Translations under genes and position numbers: made by a program
Assembly (NCBI GenBank): GCA_951813515.1
Contig: OX638346.1
Span: 1,915,617 to 1,979,616, forward strand
Direction of reading: 5' to 3'
DNA length: 64,000 bases
Source of the DNA: an uncultured Pseudomonadales bacterium
Lineage (GTDB): Bacteria > Pseudomonadota > Gammaproteobacteria > Pseudomonadales > Azotimanducaceae
Shown: positions 1 through 7,881 of the stretch, piece after piece
How the letters are laid out: every line of letters begins with the position of its first letter
Numbering within the stretch: the stretch's first letter is position 1
The notes under the pieces: generated by a model
What the model was told of the DNA's origin: nothing
Databases searched by the model: none
The model's input: only the letters and a program-made list of their open reading frames with translations

Positions 1-487
1 GGTACGGGTTATTGGCAAGCCCCCACCAGTAGTCGAAACCGTGTTTCATGGGAAAGTACTTTTCCGAATCGCCCAGGTGCCACTTGCCGATCGCCGCCGT
101 CGCATAACCAAGGTCTCTCAGTTTTTCGGCCACGGTGATTTCTCTGTCTGATATGCCGCCGGTTTCATGGGGCGGCTCGATCCACCGCAGCATTGCCCGG
201 TCCTTGGCACGGTGAGGATAGCGCCCCGTCAGCAGTGCGTACCGGGAGGGGGTGCAGACCGACGCCCCGGCGTAGAAATCAGTGAAACGGATACCCTCTG
301 CCGCCATTTGGTCCAGGATAGGCGTCTTGATTTTTGGAGCCCCGTAAGAGGAAAGATGGTTGTACCCAAGATCATCTGCGAAGATAAATACGATGTTGGG
401 TTTCTCGGCCGCAAACCCGGTTGCATTCAGCCATACAAGTGTAGCTAGCCCCAATGTGATGAAGAAATGTTTATTCGGTTTCAGCAT
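1..487 (-). CDS. Sulfatase (arylsulfatase-type), N-terminal part, cut by the window edge
   Basis: The first 162 residues of a secreted or periplasmic sulfatase that hydrolyses sulfate esters. Reading the reverse strand from the ATG at 487 gives a signal peptide (hydrophobic stretch about residues 8-25, ending near GFAAEKPN), then the N-terminal sulfatase signature NIVFIFADDLGYNHL with the metal-binding Asp pair. The CTPSR motif near residue 77 follows; its Cys is the residue normally converted to formylglycine. Next come the LLTGRYPHR segment and the IGKWHLG motif. No stop occurs before base 1, so the C-terminal half lies outside the window. The ATG is 2 bp after the stop of the SRPBCC gene, so it looks like the last known member of the transporter operon. 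The natural sulfated substrate cannot be told from this fragment. Confidence 0.93.
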   Translation of the reverse strand, partial: MLKPNKHFFITLGLATLVWLNATGFAAEKPNIVFIFADDLGYNHLSSYGAPKIKTPILDQMAAEGIRFTDFYAGASVCTPSRYALLTGRYPHRAKDRAMLRWIEPPHETGGISDREITVAEKLRDLGYATAAIGKWHLGDSEKYFPMKHGFDYWWGLANNPY

Positions 488-489
488 AG

Positions 490-924
490 TTATAAACTCG
501 CTTCTAGCGCTTTGAACCCACCGAGGAAAACCTCGTCGCGCACGAACGGCCCCCAGTGATCGTGTTTGCCATCGGATACGTCGAACTCGGCGCTCCATAC
601 CGCATAGGTTTTATCGCCATCGGTAATGCTCTCGAAATGCATGGTTGAGACGTAATCGACGAAAGGTAATGGCCCGCCGACCATGTCGTAGACAATGGTG
701 TGATCTAGCGCGGACATCGCGAGTAATGTTTCGCGCACTCGGCCCGACGGTTCGCTGATCTGGAAGTTGCGCACGCATCCGACTTCGTTGTTGGCTTTGC
801 CGGCCTCGATTTCACTCGAACTGGCCGTCGGATGCCAGTTTGGCAGGCCATTAAAATTGGAAGCCATAGCCCAGACTTTGTCGAGTGGTGCGTTGATGAC
901 GGTTGATGTTCTCACTTTGATCAT
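490..924 (-). CDS. SRPBCC-family protein (polyketide cyclase/Bet v1-like fold)
   Basis: A cytosolic protein of about 144 residues with the START/Bet v1-like pattern: an N-terminal strand VRTSTVINAPLDKVWAM, a FNGLPNWHP segment typical of MxaD/polyketide-cyclase-like SRPBCC proteins, an RVRETLLAMS strand and a C-terminal helix ending GGFKALEASL. These proteins bind hydrophobic ligands and some are cyclases, but no catalytic residue identifies a reaction here. I chose the ATG at 924 because a GAGGAG sequence precedes it at suitable distance; an ATG at 939 is possible but has no such site. It lies 76 bp after the TIM-barrel gene and 2 bp before the sulfatase in one apparent operon. Confidence 0.85.
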   Translation of the reverse strand: MIKVRTSTVINAPLDKVWAMASNFNGLPNWHPTASSSEIEAGKANNEVGCVRNFQISEPSGRVRETLLAMSALDHTIVYDMVGGPLPFVDYVSTMHFESITDGDKTYAVWSAEFDVSDGKHDHWGPFVRDEVFLGGFKALEASL

Positions 925-1000
925 GGAGCTTCTCCTCAACTTGGTCTAATTCAGAATTCGGGTTTCAAGATTCGCGTTTGATTTATTCGGCTAACCAATA

Positions 1001-1837
1001 TCAATTTTGACGCCGCATTTGCTTGAAAGCCCGAGTCTGGTCGCGTATGGCTATTTCGGTCGGTAGCCGTTCCATGCTGCTTGCACCATAAAAGCCGTGA
1101 CAGTTCGGACAATTTTTCAGCATATAAAGCGCGTCGTCCGGCTGCGATAGCGGCCCGCCATGACAAATGATGATGGTATCTGACTTTATTTGCAAAATGG
1201 CCTCTGACCAGAGGTTAAACTCTTCGGCGCATTGCGTTAGCGATTTGGCGGTGCTGGCGCCAATACTACCACCAGTAGTGAGACCAAAATGGATGACGAT
1301 AATATCGGCACCGGCCTCGGCCATCTGTTCGGCTTCTTGTTGGTTGAAAATATATGGTGTGGTGAGTAAGTCCATGCCTACCGCGAGCCGTATCATCTCG
1401 ACTTCGCTAACATAGTTGATGCCGGTTTCTTCGAGGTTGAGGCGAAACTGACCGTCGATCAGGCCGATCGTTGGAAAGTTCTGCACGCCGGCAAAACCGG
1501 TATCTTTAACTTGCCGTAAAAAACGTTCGATATCGATGAATGGGTCTGTGGCATTCACTCCGGCGAGCACCGGTGTGTGCTGCACTACGGGTAAGACTTC
1601 CTTCGCCATATCCATGACGATTTCGTTCGCATTGCCAAACGCCATGTAACCTGATAGCGAGCTTCTGCCTGCCATGCGATAGCGTCCGGAGTTATAGATA
1701 ATGAGGAGGTCGGCACCGCCAGCTTCGGCCGATTTGGCGGAAATGCCGGTGCCAGCACCACCACCTACAATAGGTTGACCATGGTCGATCATGTCGCGAA
1801 AGCGCTTGAGGATTGTTGCTCGATTTTCAGGTTTCAC
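1001..1837 (-). CDS. PEP-hydrolase-like TIM-barrel protein (Tm-1 partner family)
   Basis: A 278-residue TIM-barrel protein of the family usually annotated as phosphoenolpyruvate hydrolase-like or TIM-barrel signal transduction protein. Visible features are the N-terminal [20 protein letters not shown] stretch (the first residues resemble a phosphate-binding loop), [22 protein letters not shown], and the late barrel segments [14 protein letters not shown] and [10 protein letters not shown]. The start is GTG, preceded by a GAGGATG-like ribosome site. In fungi and some plants this domain is fused to the Tm-1-like (UPF0261) domain; here the two are adjacent genes 23 bp apart in the same order, which supports a joint complex or pathway. 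The chemical reaction is not established for the family, so PEP hydrolysis should not be taken literally. Confidence 0.88.
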   Translation of the reverse strand: MKPENRATILKRFRDMIDHGQPIVGGGAGTGISAKSAEAGGADLLIIYNSGRYRMAGRSSLSGYMAFGNANEIVMDMAKEVLPVVQHTPVLAGVNATDPFIDIERFLRQVKDTGFAGVQNFPTIGLIDGQFRLNLEETGINYVSEVEMIRLAVGMDLLTTPYIFNQQEAEQMAEAGADIIVIHFGLTTGGSIGASTAKSLTQCAEEFNLWSEAILQIKSDTIIICHGGPLSQPDDALYMLKNCPNCHGFYGASSMERLPTEIAIRDQTRAFKQMRRQN

Positions 1838-1860
1838 GCAGATTCATCCTCTTTTGAAGT

Positions 1861-3066
1861 TTAGGCGATGACGTCGTCAAACGCCTGTCTAAGTGACTGC
1901 ACAAATTCGGCATCGTTAATATGCGCGTTGACGCGTTCGACGCGGCGGTCATTGGTTTGTTGGGTATGTTGTTCAATGGTTTCAAACAGTGCCTTGTCGG
2001 CTAGTGGGTCGTAGAAAACCTGGCCCTGTTGGTCGATCGCCGAGACGCCTTTTTCGGGTAGCAGGAAACGCACCTGACCGGTATGCGCATTGAGCTTTTC
2101 GGCGATGAACTTGCCAATTTGAATATTCTCATCGACGGTGGTGCGCATCAGCGTGACCTGCGCATTGTGCTGGTACAGATTACGATCTTTGAATTTTTCG
2201 GGTACCGAATCGAGCGCACAGAAATTCACCATGTCACAGGCCCCGACCGACCCCACGTAGGGTATGTTGGCTCTTGCGGCTGCGGCCATGCGGTCGTCTC
2301 CGGCACTGAGCACACCGCCTACGATCAGGTCGGCAATTTCTGTTGTGGTGACATCCAGCAAACCGACAAACTCGTTCGAGTCTGCGAGCCTTTCCATCGA
2401 TCTGCCACCGGTTCCGGTCGCGTGAAAAACCAGACATTCATAGTGTTCTTGATACGCGGCGACTAGTTGCTCGACACAAGGTGTGGTGACGCCAAACATG
2501 GAAAGCCCGATCGAAGCTCTGTCGCTTTCTGGCAGCGTTATCTGGTTTGCGATCATGCCCGCCAGCGCATGCGCGGCGTTCGCCAGCACTTTACGTGAGA
2601 TACGATTAAGGCCGGCGACGTCGGTGACGGTGTATAACATCATGATATCGGTCGCACCGACATAGGCACTAACATCACCCGATGCCAGCGTTGACGCCAT
2701 CACTTTTGGAATGCCGATGGCGAGTGTTTGCATCGCCGGGGTGATAATGCCGGTTCCACCAGAGCCGCCGAGTCCGACCATGCCGGCAACGTCAGTTTGT
2801 TTACTCATGAAGGCTTTTAATGCCTCGGCCATGCCGATAATGGCTTTGCCTCGGTCGTCGCCAAATACATGGCCTGGGCCATTGGGGTGGTGGGCTGCAA
2901 CCTGGCTGACGTCGACATCAACCTCAGTCGCCGTGCTTTTGATACCAACATCGACCAGCTTTGTCGGAATGCCGGTTGCGGCAATGCAGTCACGCACGTA
3001 ACTGGCTTCGGCCAGTTTGGTATCGCAGGTGGCGACGATATAGGCAGCTTTGGGTTTAGTGTCCAT
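1861..3066 (-). CDS. Tm-1-like ATP-binding protein (UPF0261)
   Basis: A 401-residue protein of the UPF0261/Tm-1-like family. Recognisable segments are the start AAYIVATCDTKLAEASYV, the glycine-rich MVGLGGSGGTGIITPAMQ around residues 95-115, GIPKVMASTLASGDVSAYVG, the domain II pattern GVTTPCVEQL and LVFHATGTGGRSMERL, and PYVGSVGACDMVNF. In plants the homologous domain of Tm-1 binds ATP and a viral replicase; in bacteria the function is unknown but it pairs with a TIM-barrel protein, as it does here. The gene overlaps the upstream livF-like ATPase by 11 bp, so it is translationally coupled to an amino-acid-type ABC importer, suggesting the pair processes the imported compound. Confidence 0.92.
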   Translation of the reverse strand: MDTKPKAAYIVATCDTKLAEASYVRDCIAATGIPTKLVDVGIKSTATEVDVDVSQVAAHHPNGPGHVFGDDRGKAIIGMAEALKAFMSKQTDVAGMVGLGGSGGTGIITPAMQTLAIGIPKVMASTLASGDVSAYVGATDIMMLYTVTDVAGLNRISRKVLANAAHALAGMIANQITLPESDRASIGLSMFGVTTPCVEQLVAAYQEHYECLVFHATGTGGRSMERLADSNEFVGLLDVTTTEIADLIVGGVLSAGDDRMAAAARANIPYVGSVGACDMVNFCALDSVPEKFKDRNLYQHNAQVTLMRTTVDENIQIGKFIAEKLNAHTGQVRFLLPEKGVSAIDQQGQVFYDPLADKALFETIEQHTQQTNDRRVERVNAHINDAEFVQSLRQAFDDVIA

Positions 3067-3781
3067 CGAGTGATATCCCCAGATACCTGCGTTGCATGGT
3101 CTCGTCGTGCAAAAGTTGACTCGACGGGATGTGGTCGATAATTTGCCCGTTGACCATGATAGAAAGTTCGTCGGCGAGTTCAGCGGCGACGGAAAGGTTT
3201 TGCTCCACCAGCAAAATGGCGATACCTTCGGTGCTGAGCTGTTGCAGAATTTCGACCACGTGGTCGACGATAACCGGTGCTAGCCCTTCGGTTGGTTCAT
3301 CCAAAATTAACAGACGAGGGTCCATCATTAATGCGCGGCCGATGGCGAGCATTTGTTGCTCACCGCCAGATAGGCGGTTACCAAAATTGCTACGGCGCTC
3401 GGCTAGTCGCGGGAAGATGTCGTAGATGCGCTCGCGCGTCCATTGCTGGTTCTTGCCGCGCTGCATAATGCGGAAATGCTCATCGACGGTGAGCGTCGGA
3501 AATACGCGTCGGCCCTGTGGCACATAAGCCAGACCATGGCGTGCACGCCAGTCGGGTGCCCGATGGTCTATAGCCACACCGTTCAGGTTTATGTTGCCAC
3601 CCGACAATGGCAGCAAGCCCATGATCGCGCGACACAGGCTGGTTTTACCCATGCCATTGCGGCCGATGATGGCGCGTGGCAGGGCACCGATATCGATCGA
3701 AATACCCTGCAATATATGCACCGAGCCATAGTGCAGGTCGACGTTGCTGGCGCTCAATACCGGGCTATCTTGTGCGTCCAT
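3056..3781 (-). CDS. livF: LIV-type ABC transporter ATPase, LivF-like
   Basis: The second ATPase of a branched-chain-amino-acid (HAAT) type importer, 241 residues, acting at the inner face of the membrane. The Walker A motif GRNGMGKT is at residues 40-47, the Q-loop YVPQG at 86-90, the signature LSGGEQQ at 137-143 and Walker B LLILDEPTEGL at 157-167; the H-loop position reads VEQN, as is normal for LivF proteins. It overlaps the LivG-like gene by one base and the Tm-1-like gene by 11 bp. The transported substrate cannot be inferred from the ATPase. Confidence 0.93.
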   Translation of the reverse strand: MDAQDSPVLSASNVDLHYGSVHILQGISIDIGALPRAIIGRNGMGKTSLCRAIMGLLPLSGGNINLNGVAIDHRAPDWRARHGLAYVPQGRRVFPTLTVDEHFRIMQRGKNQQWTRERIYDIFPRLAERRSNFGNRLSGGEQQMLAIGRALMMDPRLLILDEPTEGLAPVIVDHVVEILQQLSTEGIAILLVEQNLSVAAELADELSIMVNGQIIDHIPSSQLLHDETMQRRYLGISLDGH

Positions 3782-4554
3782 CAGGCGTCGTCTCGTTGTT
3801 TTCGACCCAGATAAATATCATGCACCATCTGGTTCTGGCTAATTTGTTCGGGGCTGCCTTCGGCAATCAGGCGTCCCCAGTTGAGTACGCTCACCTGGTC
3901 GCAGACACCGAGGGCGATTTCCATGTCGTGCTCAATCATCACCAGGGTAATATCGCGTGATAACGATTTGATTACCTCGGTTAATTTGATGCGTTCGAGG
4001 GGGGACAAACCGGCTGCCGGTTCGTCGAATAATAAGACTTTGGGATCACCGGCGAGTGCCATCGCCAGTTCGAGCTGACGTCGTTGGCCATGTGACAGCG
4101 TTTCGGCCTTCAGCTCGGCAAATGCCTCGACACCGATACGCTCGGCCAATGCCATAGCCTGTTGTCGGCGAACATCATTTTGACCAATCAAGCCCAGGCC
4201 GAAATGTTGTTTGCTAACGCCGATGATGGCGATGATGAGGTTCTCGAGCACAGTTAATTGAGGAAATATTCGTGCCATTTGGTACGTGCGGCGTAAACCT
4301 CGCGCTACCCGGTTGGCGACCGATTGGTTGGTAATGTCTTCACCGTGAAATTCAATACGACCCTGCGAGACAGGAATATCGCCGGCAATCAAATCAAATA
4401 GCGTGGTCTTGCCTGCACCGTTTGCACCCAGTATGGCACGGCGCTCGCCTATGGCGATGGTGAGGCTGACATCTTCAACGGCGACGAGGCCGTTGAAGTG
4501 TCGAGAAACGCCCCGCACCAGCAGGGCGTTAGTTGAAGGGTCTGCTAGGGACAC
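3781..4554 (-). CDS. livG: LIV-type ABC transporter ATPase, LivG-like
   Basis: The first ATPase of the importer, 257 residues. The motifs are complete: Walker A GANGAGKT at residues 43-50, signature LSHGQRRQLE at 153-162, Walker B VLLFDEPAAGLS at 173-184 and the switch histidine in MIEHDME at 209. The C-terminal region carries the LivG-type tail NQMVHDIYLG. The gene overlaps the end of the binding-protein gene by 10 bp and the LivF-like gene by one base, consistent with coordinated translation. Confidence 0.93.
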   Translation of the reverse strand: MSLADPSTNALLVRGVSRHFNGLVAVEDVSLTIAIGERRAILGANGAGKTTLFDLIAGDIPVSQGRIEFHGEDITNQSVANRVARGLRRTYQMARIFPQLTVLENLIIAIIGVSKQHFGLGLIGQNDVRRQQAMALAERIGVEAFAELKAETLSHGQRRQLELAMALAGDPKVLLFDEPAAGLSPLERIKLTEVIKSLSRDITLVMIEHDMEIALGVCDQVSVLNWGRLIAEGSPEQISQNQMVHDIYLGRKQRDDA

Positions 4555-5801
4555 GAAGGATTGTCTCTGCTTACTGGACCCATGGCGAGGAATTCTGCTT
4601 CTGGCTCACCCATGGTTTGCGAGACATTCTTGGTGACCGAAATCACCCTGTTGCCAAGTTTGCCATTGCCTAGATCAACTACCTGGGTCAGCAATACATC
4701 GACGATGCCGTTGCGGTTCTTGTCGAGTTTCATACGACCGGTTGGTGTGTCAAATTCCAGATTAGACAATGCTTTGCGGTAAGCCGCATGGTTGTTAGAC
4801 AGGTCGCCTTTAACCTTTTCGAGGCCGAGTAACGCAGCCTTGGTACTCATATAATAGTGATGCGCGAATATCGAGGGTGACGAAAATCCATCAGGAAACT
4901 CTTTGCGGTACTGTGCGACAAAACCCTGCCATTCTGGGCTATCGTTTTCACTCGCAGTTGGTGTGCCAGATGGCGTACCGATGAGCAACTTTTTGAACGG
5001 CCCTTTGGCGTCGAGAATAGTCGAGTCGATGGTAATCGTGCCGCCGATAATCGGTTTGTCGCCACCGGCGCGGCTATACTGGGTAAGGAAGTTAACCGCG
5101 TCCGAGCCACCGAGCACGACAAATAAAGCGTCGACGTCCTGTGGAATCGCGTAGACGATCGAGCTGTAATCTTTATTGCCGATCGGAACCCAGAACTTGT
5201 TCGGCACACGGCCGCCGGCTCTGCAATATTCGATCATGAAACCCAGTATCTGGGTGTAGGGGAAGGAGTAATCTTCGGCGATTACGGCTACTTTTTTATA
5301 GCCCAGTGTATCGTAGGCATAAGTCCCCAAACCGGCTAGCCATTGTGCGCCATCACCACCGAAGCGGAAAAAATTTTCAGAGCCGTTACGCAAGGTCGCA
5401 TCCTGTGCCGCTGACGAGCCATTGATAAACGTGACCCCTTGGTTAGATTTTGAAAAGTCACGAATCGCGATGCCTTCCGAACCAGATAACGGACCGACAA
5501 TAATGTCGACACCATCTTGCTCGATTAACTTACGCGCGGCATTTACTGCGGTATCTGGTGCGCCACTTGACGACATGATGCTGAGCACGATCTTCTTACC
5601 GGCGATCATGCCGCCAAATTCTTTGATGGCAAGCTCGATACCACGAATACCGTCGCCACCCGGTCCGGCAAAAGCACCTTCAAGAACAGAAATGCCGCCA
5701 ATTTTTACGACGTCGGCGGCCCCTGGGGGCATGACGCTCATGGTAGCCAGCGCGATACCTGTCGCGACGCTACGCATTGATGACTTAAGTTTAAGACGCA
5801 T
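4545..5801 (-). CDS. Periplasmic binding protein of a LIV-type ABC importer
   Basis: A 418-residue type I periplasmic binding protein (Leu/Ile/Val-binding fold) that should deliver substrate to the neighbouring permeases. It has a signal peptide (about residues 1-29, ending PPGAADVVKIGG), the family opening GGISVLEGAFAGPGGDGIRGIELAIKEFGG, the IVGPLSGSEGIAI motif of the ligand cleft and VAVIAEDYSFPYTQ in the second lobe. The ATG at 5801 has an AGAGGA site upstream; an internal ATG at codon 9 is a less likely start. The gene sits between the permease and ATPase genes, as in many HAAT operons. The ligand is unknown; co-transcription with a sulfatase and Tm-1-like proteins suggests something other than simple amino acids. 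Confidence 0.9.
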   Translation of the reverse strand: MRLKLKSSMRSVATGIALATMSVMPPGAADVVKIGGISVLEGAFAGPGGDGIRGIELAIKEFGGMIAGKKIVLSIMSSSGAPDTAVNAARKLIEQDGVDIIVGPLSGSEGIAIRDFSKSNQGVTFINGSSAAQDATLRNGSENFFRFGGDGAQWLAGLGTYAYDTLGYKKVAVIAEDYSFPYTQILGFMIEYCRAGGRVPNKFWVPIGNKDYSSIVYAIPQDVDALFVVLGGSDAVNFLTQYSRAGGDKPIIGGTITIDSTILDAKGPFKKLLIGTPSGTPTASENDSPEWQGFVAQYRKEFPDGFSSPSIFAHHYYMSTKAALLGLEKVKGDLSNNHAAYRKALSNLEFDTPTGRMKLDKNRNGIVDVLLTQVVDLGNGKLGNRVISVTKNVSQTMGEPEAEFLAMGPVSRDNPSCP

Positions 5802-5805
5802 GGCT

Positions 5806-6810
5806 TTATTCCTCTCGTTTTGTTCTGGTTATGAAATCAACAATTGTTTGCAGCATGGGTATGCGTTCAACGACCCTCCGTCCGAATCCGATCAGGCCAC
5901 CGGGTGAAAGTAGGATGACAATTAGAAACACTGCGCCGATCAGGGTGTTGAAGCGATCTCGGTCGATCAGGTCTGAGGCGAAGGTTTCCAGCAATACGAA
6001 GACCAGCGCGCCGATGAAGGCGCCGATAGGATGGCCGATACCGCCAATGATGGCGACGATCAACACGTCCAGCGTGACGTCGAGCCCAATGCTGGTGGGG
6101 GCGATACGGGTATTGAACCAGGTCAGTAAAATACCGCCGACTCCAGCGATCAGCCCGACCAGACCAAACGCGACAACTACCGTGCGTTGTGGCCGAAAGC
6201 CGAGTGCCGCGAGGCGTTGACGGTCGTCACGCAAAGCCTGAAAAGCTAGCCCCAAAGGTGTTTTGCGCAAATATAGGGTGAACATCAAAACCGCCAGACT
6301 GCCAATTACGCAAAGGAAGTAAAAGTGATAGGTCTCGCTCAATTGTATCGAGCCTAACGTCGGTGCTGTGATGCCAGCCAGGCCATCGAAGCCATTGAAT
6401 ATTTGATAGTTTTGGCGCGCGAAGAGGGTAAACGCGACGCTGGTTGCGAGGGTAATCATAATCGCGTAAATGCCGGTGCTGCGCTGAGCGACAATGCCCA
6501 TCAAAATACCCGCCAATCCGGCAGCTAGAATTGCACCGACCACCGCAACCACGAGAGGCATTTCGACACCCAGACCAGCTGAGTTCTGGCTCATCAGCGC
6601 AATGGCATAACCGGCGATGCCTGCAATCATTACCTGTGCTAACGATATGATGCCGATTTCCTGCGCGAGAAAAGCTAGGCTGAGGGCAATAATGCCGAGA
6701 ATTAACACCCGCGTGGCGATCTGCGAAATGAAGAATTCACTGGATATTGCCGGCAATAAAAACAGCAGCAGCGCGACAGAAGCGAGCAGTATGATGTCTG
6801 CGCGGCTCAT
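5806..6810 (-). CDS. livM: LIV-type ABC transporter permease, LivM-like
   Basis: A 334-residue inner-membrane permease with about eight to ten hydrophobic segments. Family marks are LAFLAQEIGIISLAQVMIAGIAGYA near the N-terminus, the coupling-helix segment TPLGLAFQALRDDRQRLAALGF near residues 190-215 and IVAIIGGIGHPIGAFIGALVF in the C-terminal half. It overlaps the LivH-like gene by 4 bp (ATGA type) and ends 4 bp before the binding-protein gene. Confidence 0.93.
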   Translation of the reverse strand: MSRADIILLASVALLLFLLPAISSEFFISQIATRVLILGIIALSLAFLAQEIGIISLAQVMIAGIAGYAIALMSQNSAGLGVEMPLVVAVVGAILAAGLAGILMGIVAQRSTGIYAIMITLATSVAFTLFARQNYQIFNGFDGLAGITAPTLGSIQLSETYHFYFLCVIGSLAVLMFTLYLRKTPLGLAFQALRDDRQRLAALGFRPQRTVVVAFGLVGLIAGVGGILLTWFNTRIAPTSIGLDVTLDVLIVAIIGGIGHPIGAFIGALVFVLLETFASDLIDRDRFNTLIGAVFLIVILLSPGGLIGFGRRVVERIPMLQTIVDFITRTKREE

Positions 6811-7676
6811 CCGACGTCACCGCGACCGAACAACCCTTGAGGCCGAAGACCCAGTACGCCAATCATAATAATAAAGGTGAATACGATACCGTAGGTTGGT
6901 GCATAAACCAGCCCATATTGCTCTGACAATCCGACTAAAATGGCACCAATTGCTGCTCCGCCAATGCTGCCCATGCCGCCGACAATGACGACTATCAGAG
7001 CCGCCAGCAAAAACTGCACATCGGTACCAGGTGCGACAGACAAGGCGGTAGCCGCAACAACGCCGGCAAAACCAGCCAGAGCACCACCAAGAGCAAACAC
7101 CGCGATAAAGAGTCCTTTCACGTTAAAACCCAATGCATGCAGCATTTCCTGGTCATCGACGCCTGCGCGAATAAGCCGACCCAAATTTGTCTTAGCTATC
7201 AACAACCACAGACCGACACCGACCGCGATAGCAGCGACGATCAGAACGATTCTTATTTTTGCGTAGTTAACCCCGAGTAATGGTAAGCCGATAGAGCCTT
7301 CGAGCAAGCTGGGCAAGTTTAGCTGGTAGGTGAGGCCGCCCCAGTGCGCGAGCATCAAGTCGGCAGCGATAATAGACACAGCAATCGATACCAGGGTTTG
7401 TTGGTCTTTGCTGCCGGCCATACGATTGAAAAACAGAACCTGTAACAGTACGCCGGCGAGCGCGGCCGCCAGGCTACCGGCGAGCGCCCCAAGAACCCAG
7501 GATCCGGACCACTCGGCAATGTCGAACGCGACATACGCACCGAGCAAGATCAGGCTACCATGCGCCATATTGACCACACGCATGACCCCGAATACCAGCG
7601 AGAAGCCACTGGCGGCAATAAAATACAGCGCCGCAAGCGATAGGCCGTTGAGAGTTACGACAAAAAATAGCGTCAT
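6807..7676 (-). CDS. livH: LIV-type ABC transporter permease, LivH-like
   Basis: A 289-residue inner-membrane permease and the first gene of the operon. The family pattern is clear: GLSLAALYFIAASGFSLVFGVMRVVNMAHGSL at the N-terminus, the cytoplasmic coupling loop RLIRAGVDDQEMLHALGFNV and the conserved IVVIVGGMGSIGGAAIGAILVG. The ATG at 7676 lacks a convincing ribosome binding site. Upstream is an AT-rich 160-bp leader that presumably holds the promoter. Confidence 0.92.
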   Translation of the reverse strand: MTLFFVVTLNGLSLAALYFIAASGFSLVFGVMRVVNMAHGSLILLGAYVAFDIAEWSGSWVLGALAGSLAAALAGVLLQVLFFNRMAGSKDQQTLVSIAVSIIAADLMLAHWGGLTYQLNLPSLLEGSIGLPLLGVNYAKIRIVLIVAAIAVGVGLWLLIAKTNLGRLIRAGVDDQEMLHALGFNVKGLFIAVFALGGALAGFAGVVAATALSVAPGTDVQFLLAALIVVIVGGMGSIGGAAIGAILVGLSEQYGLVYAPTYGIVFTFIIMIGVLGLRPQGLFGRGDVG

Positions 7677-7845
7677 ACGGGTCGCATATTAATTGACCCG
7701 ATAACCTAAGAAGCTGTCGTGCCAATAATCGTGTTTTTTGAAATGGCTATGTATTTCAATGATTTAATGCTCGACCAAATTAATTTCGGAAAATCAAATA
7801 ATCAACCAGCTTGACAGTTACCGGAAAAATGTAGATATGGGGCGC
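7677..7845. other. AT-rich intergenic leader at the composition boundary
   Basis: This gap of about 170 bp separates the ~50 percent GC block on its left from the mid-60s percent GC remainder. It has no ORF that looks like a gene. Read on the minus strand it should contain the promoter of the transporter operon; a TTGGTC hexamer with AT-rich sequence 17 bases later is a weak candidate, and I do not assign it. No tRNA, att site or insertion-sequence end was recognised here. Confidence 0.5.
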
Positions 7846-7866
7846 GGGACGGAACCAGCCCGTCCC
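7846..7866 (-). terminator. Hairpin after the PEP-synthase-like gene
   Basis: Arms GGGACGG (7846-7852) and CCGTCCC (7860-7866) form a perfect 7-bp stem with a 7-base loop, 15 bp beyond the stop of the minus-strand PEP-synthase-like gene. A short T-run (ATTTTTCC on the minus strand) follows only about 20 bases later, so it may be a weak intrinsic terminator. Confidence 0.4.
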
Positions 7867-7881
7867 TACGGTGCCGAGCGC

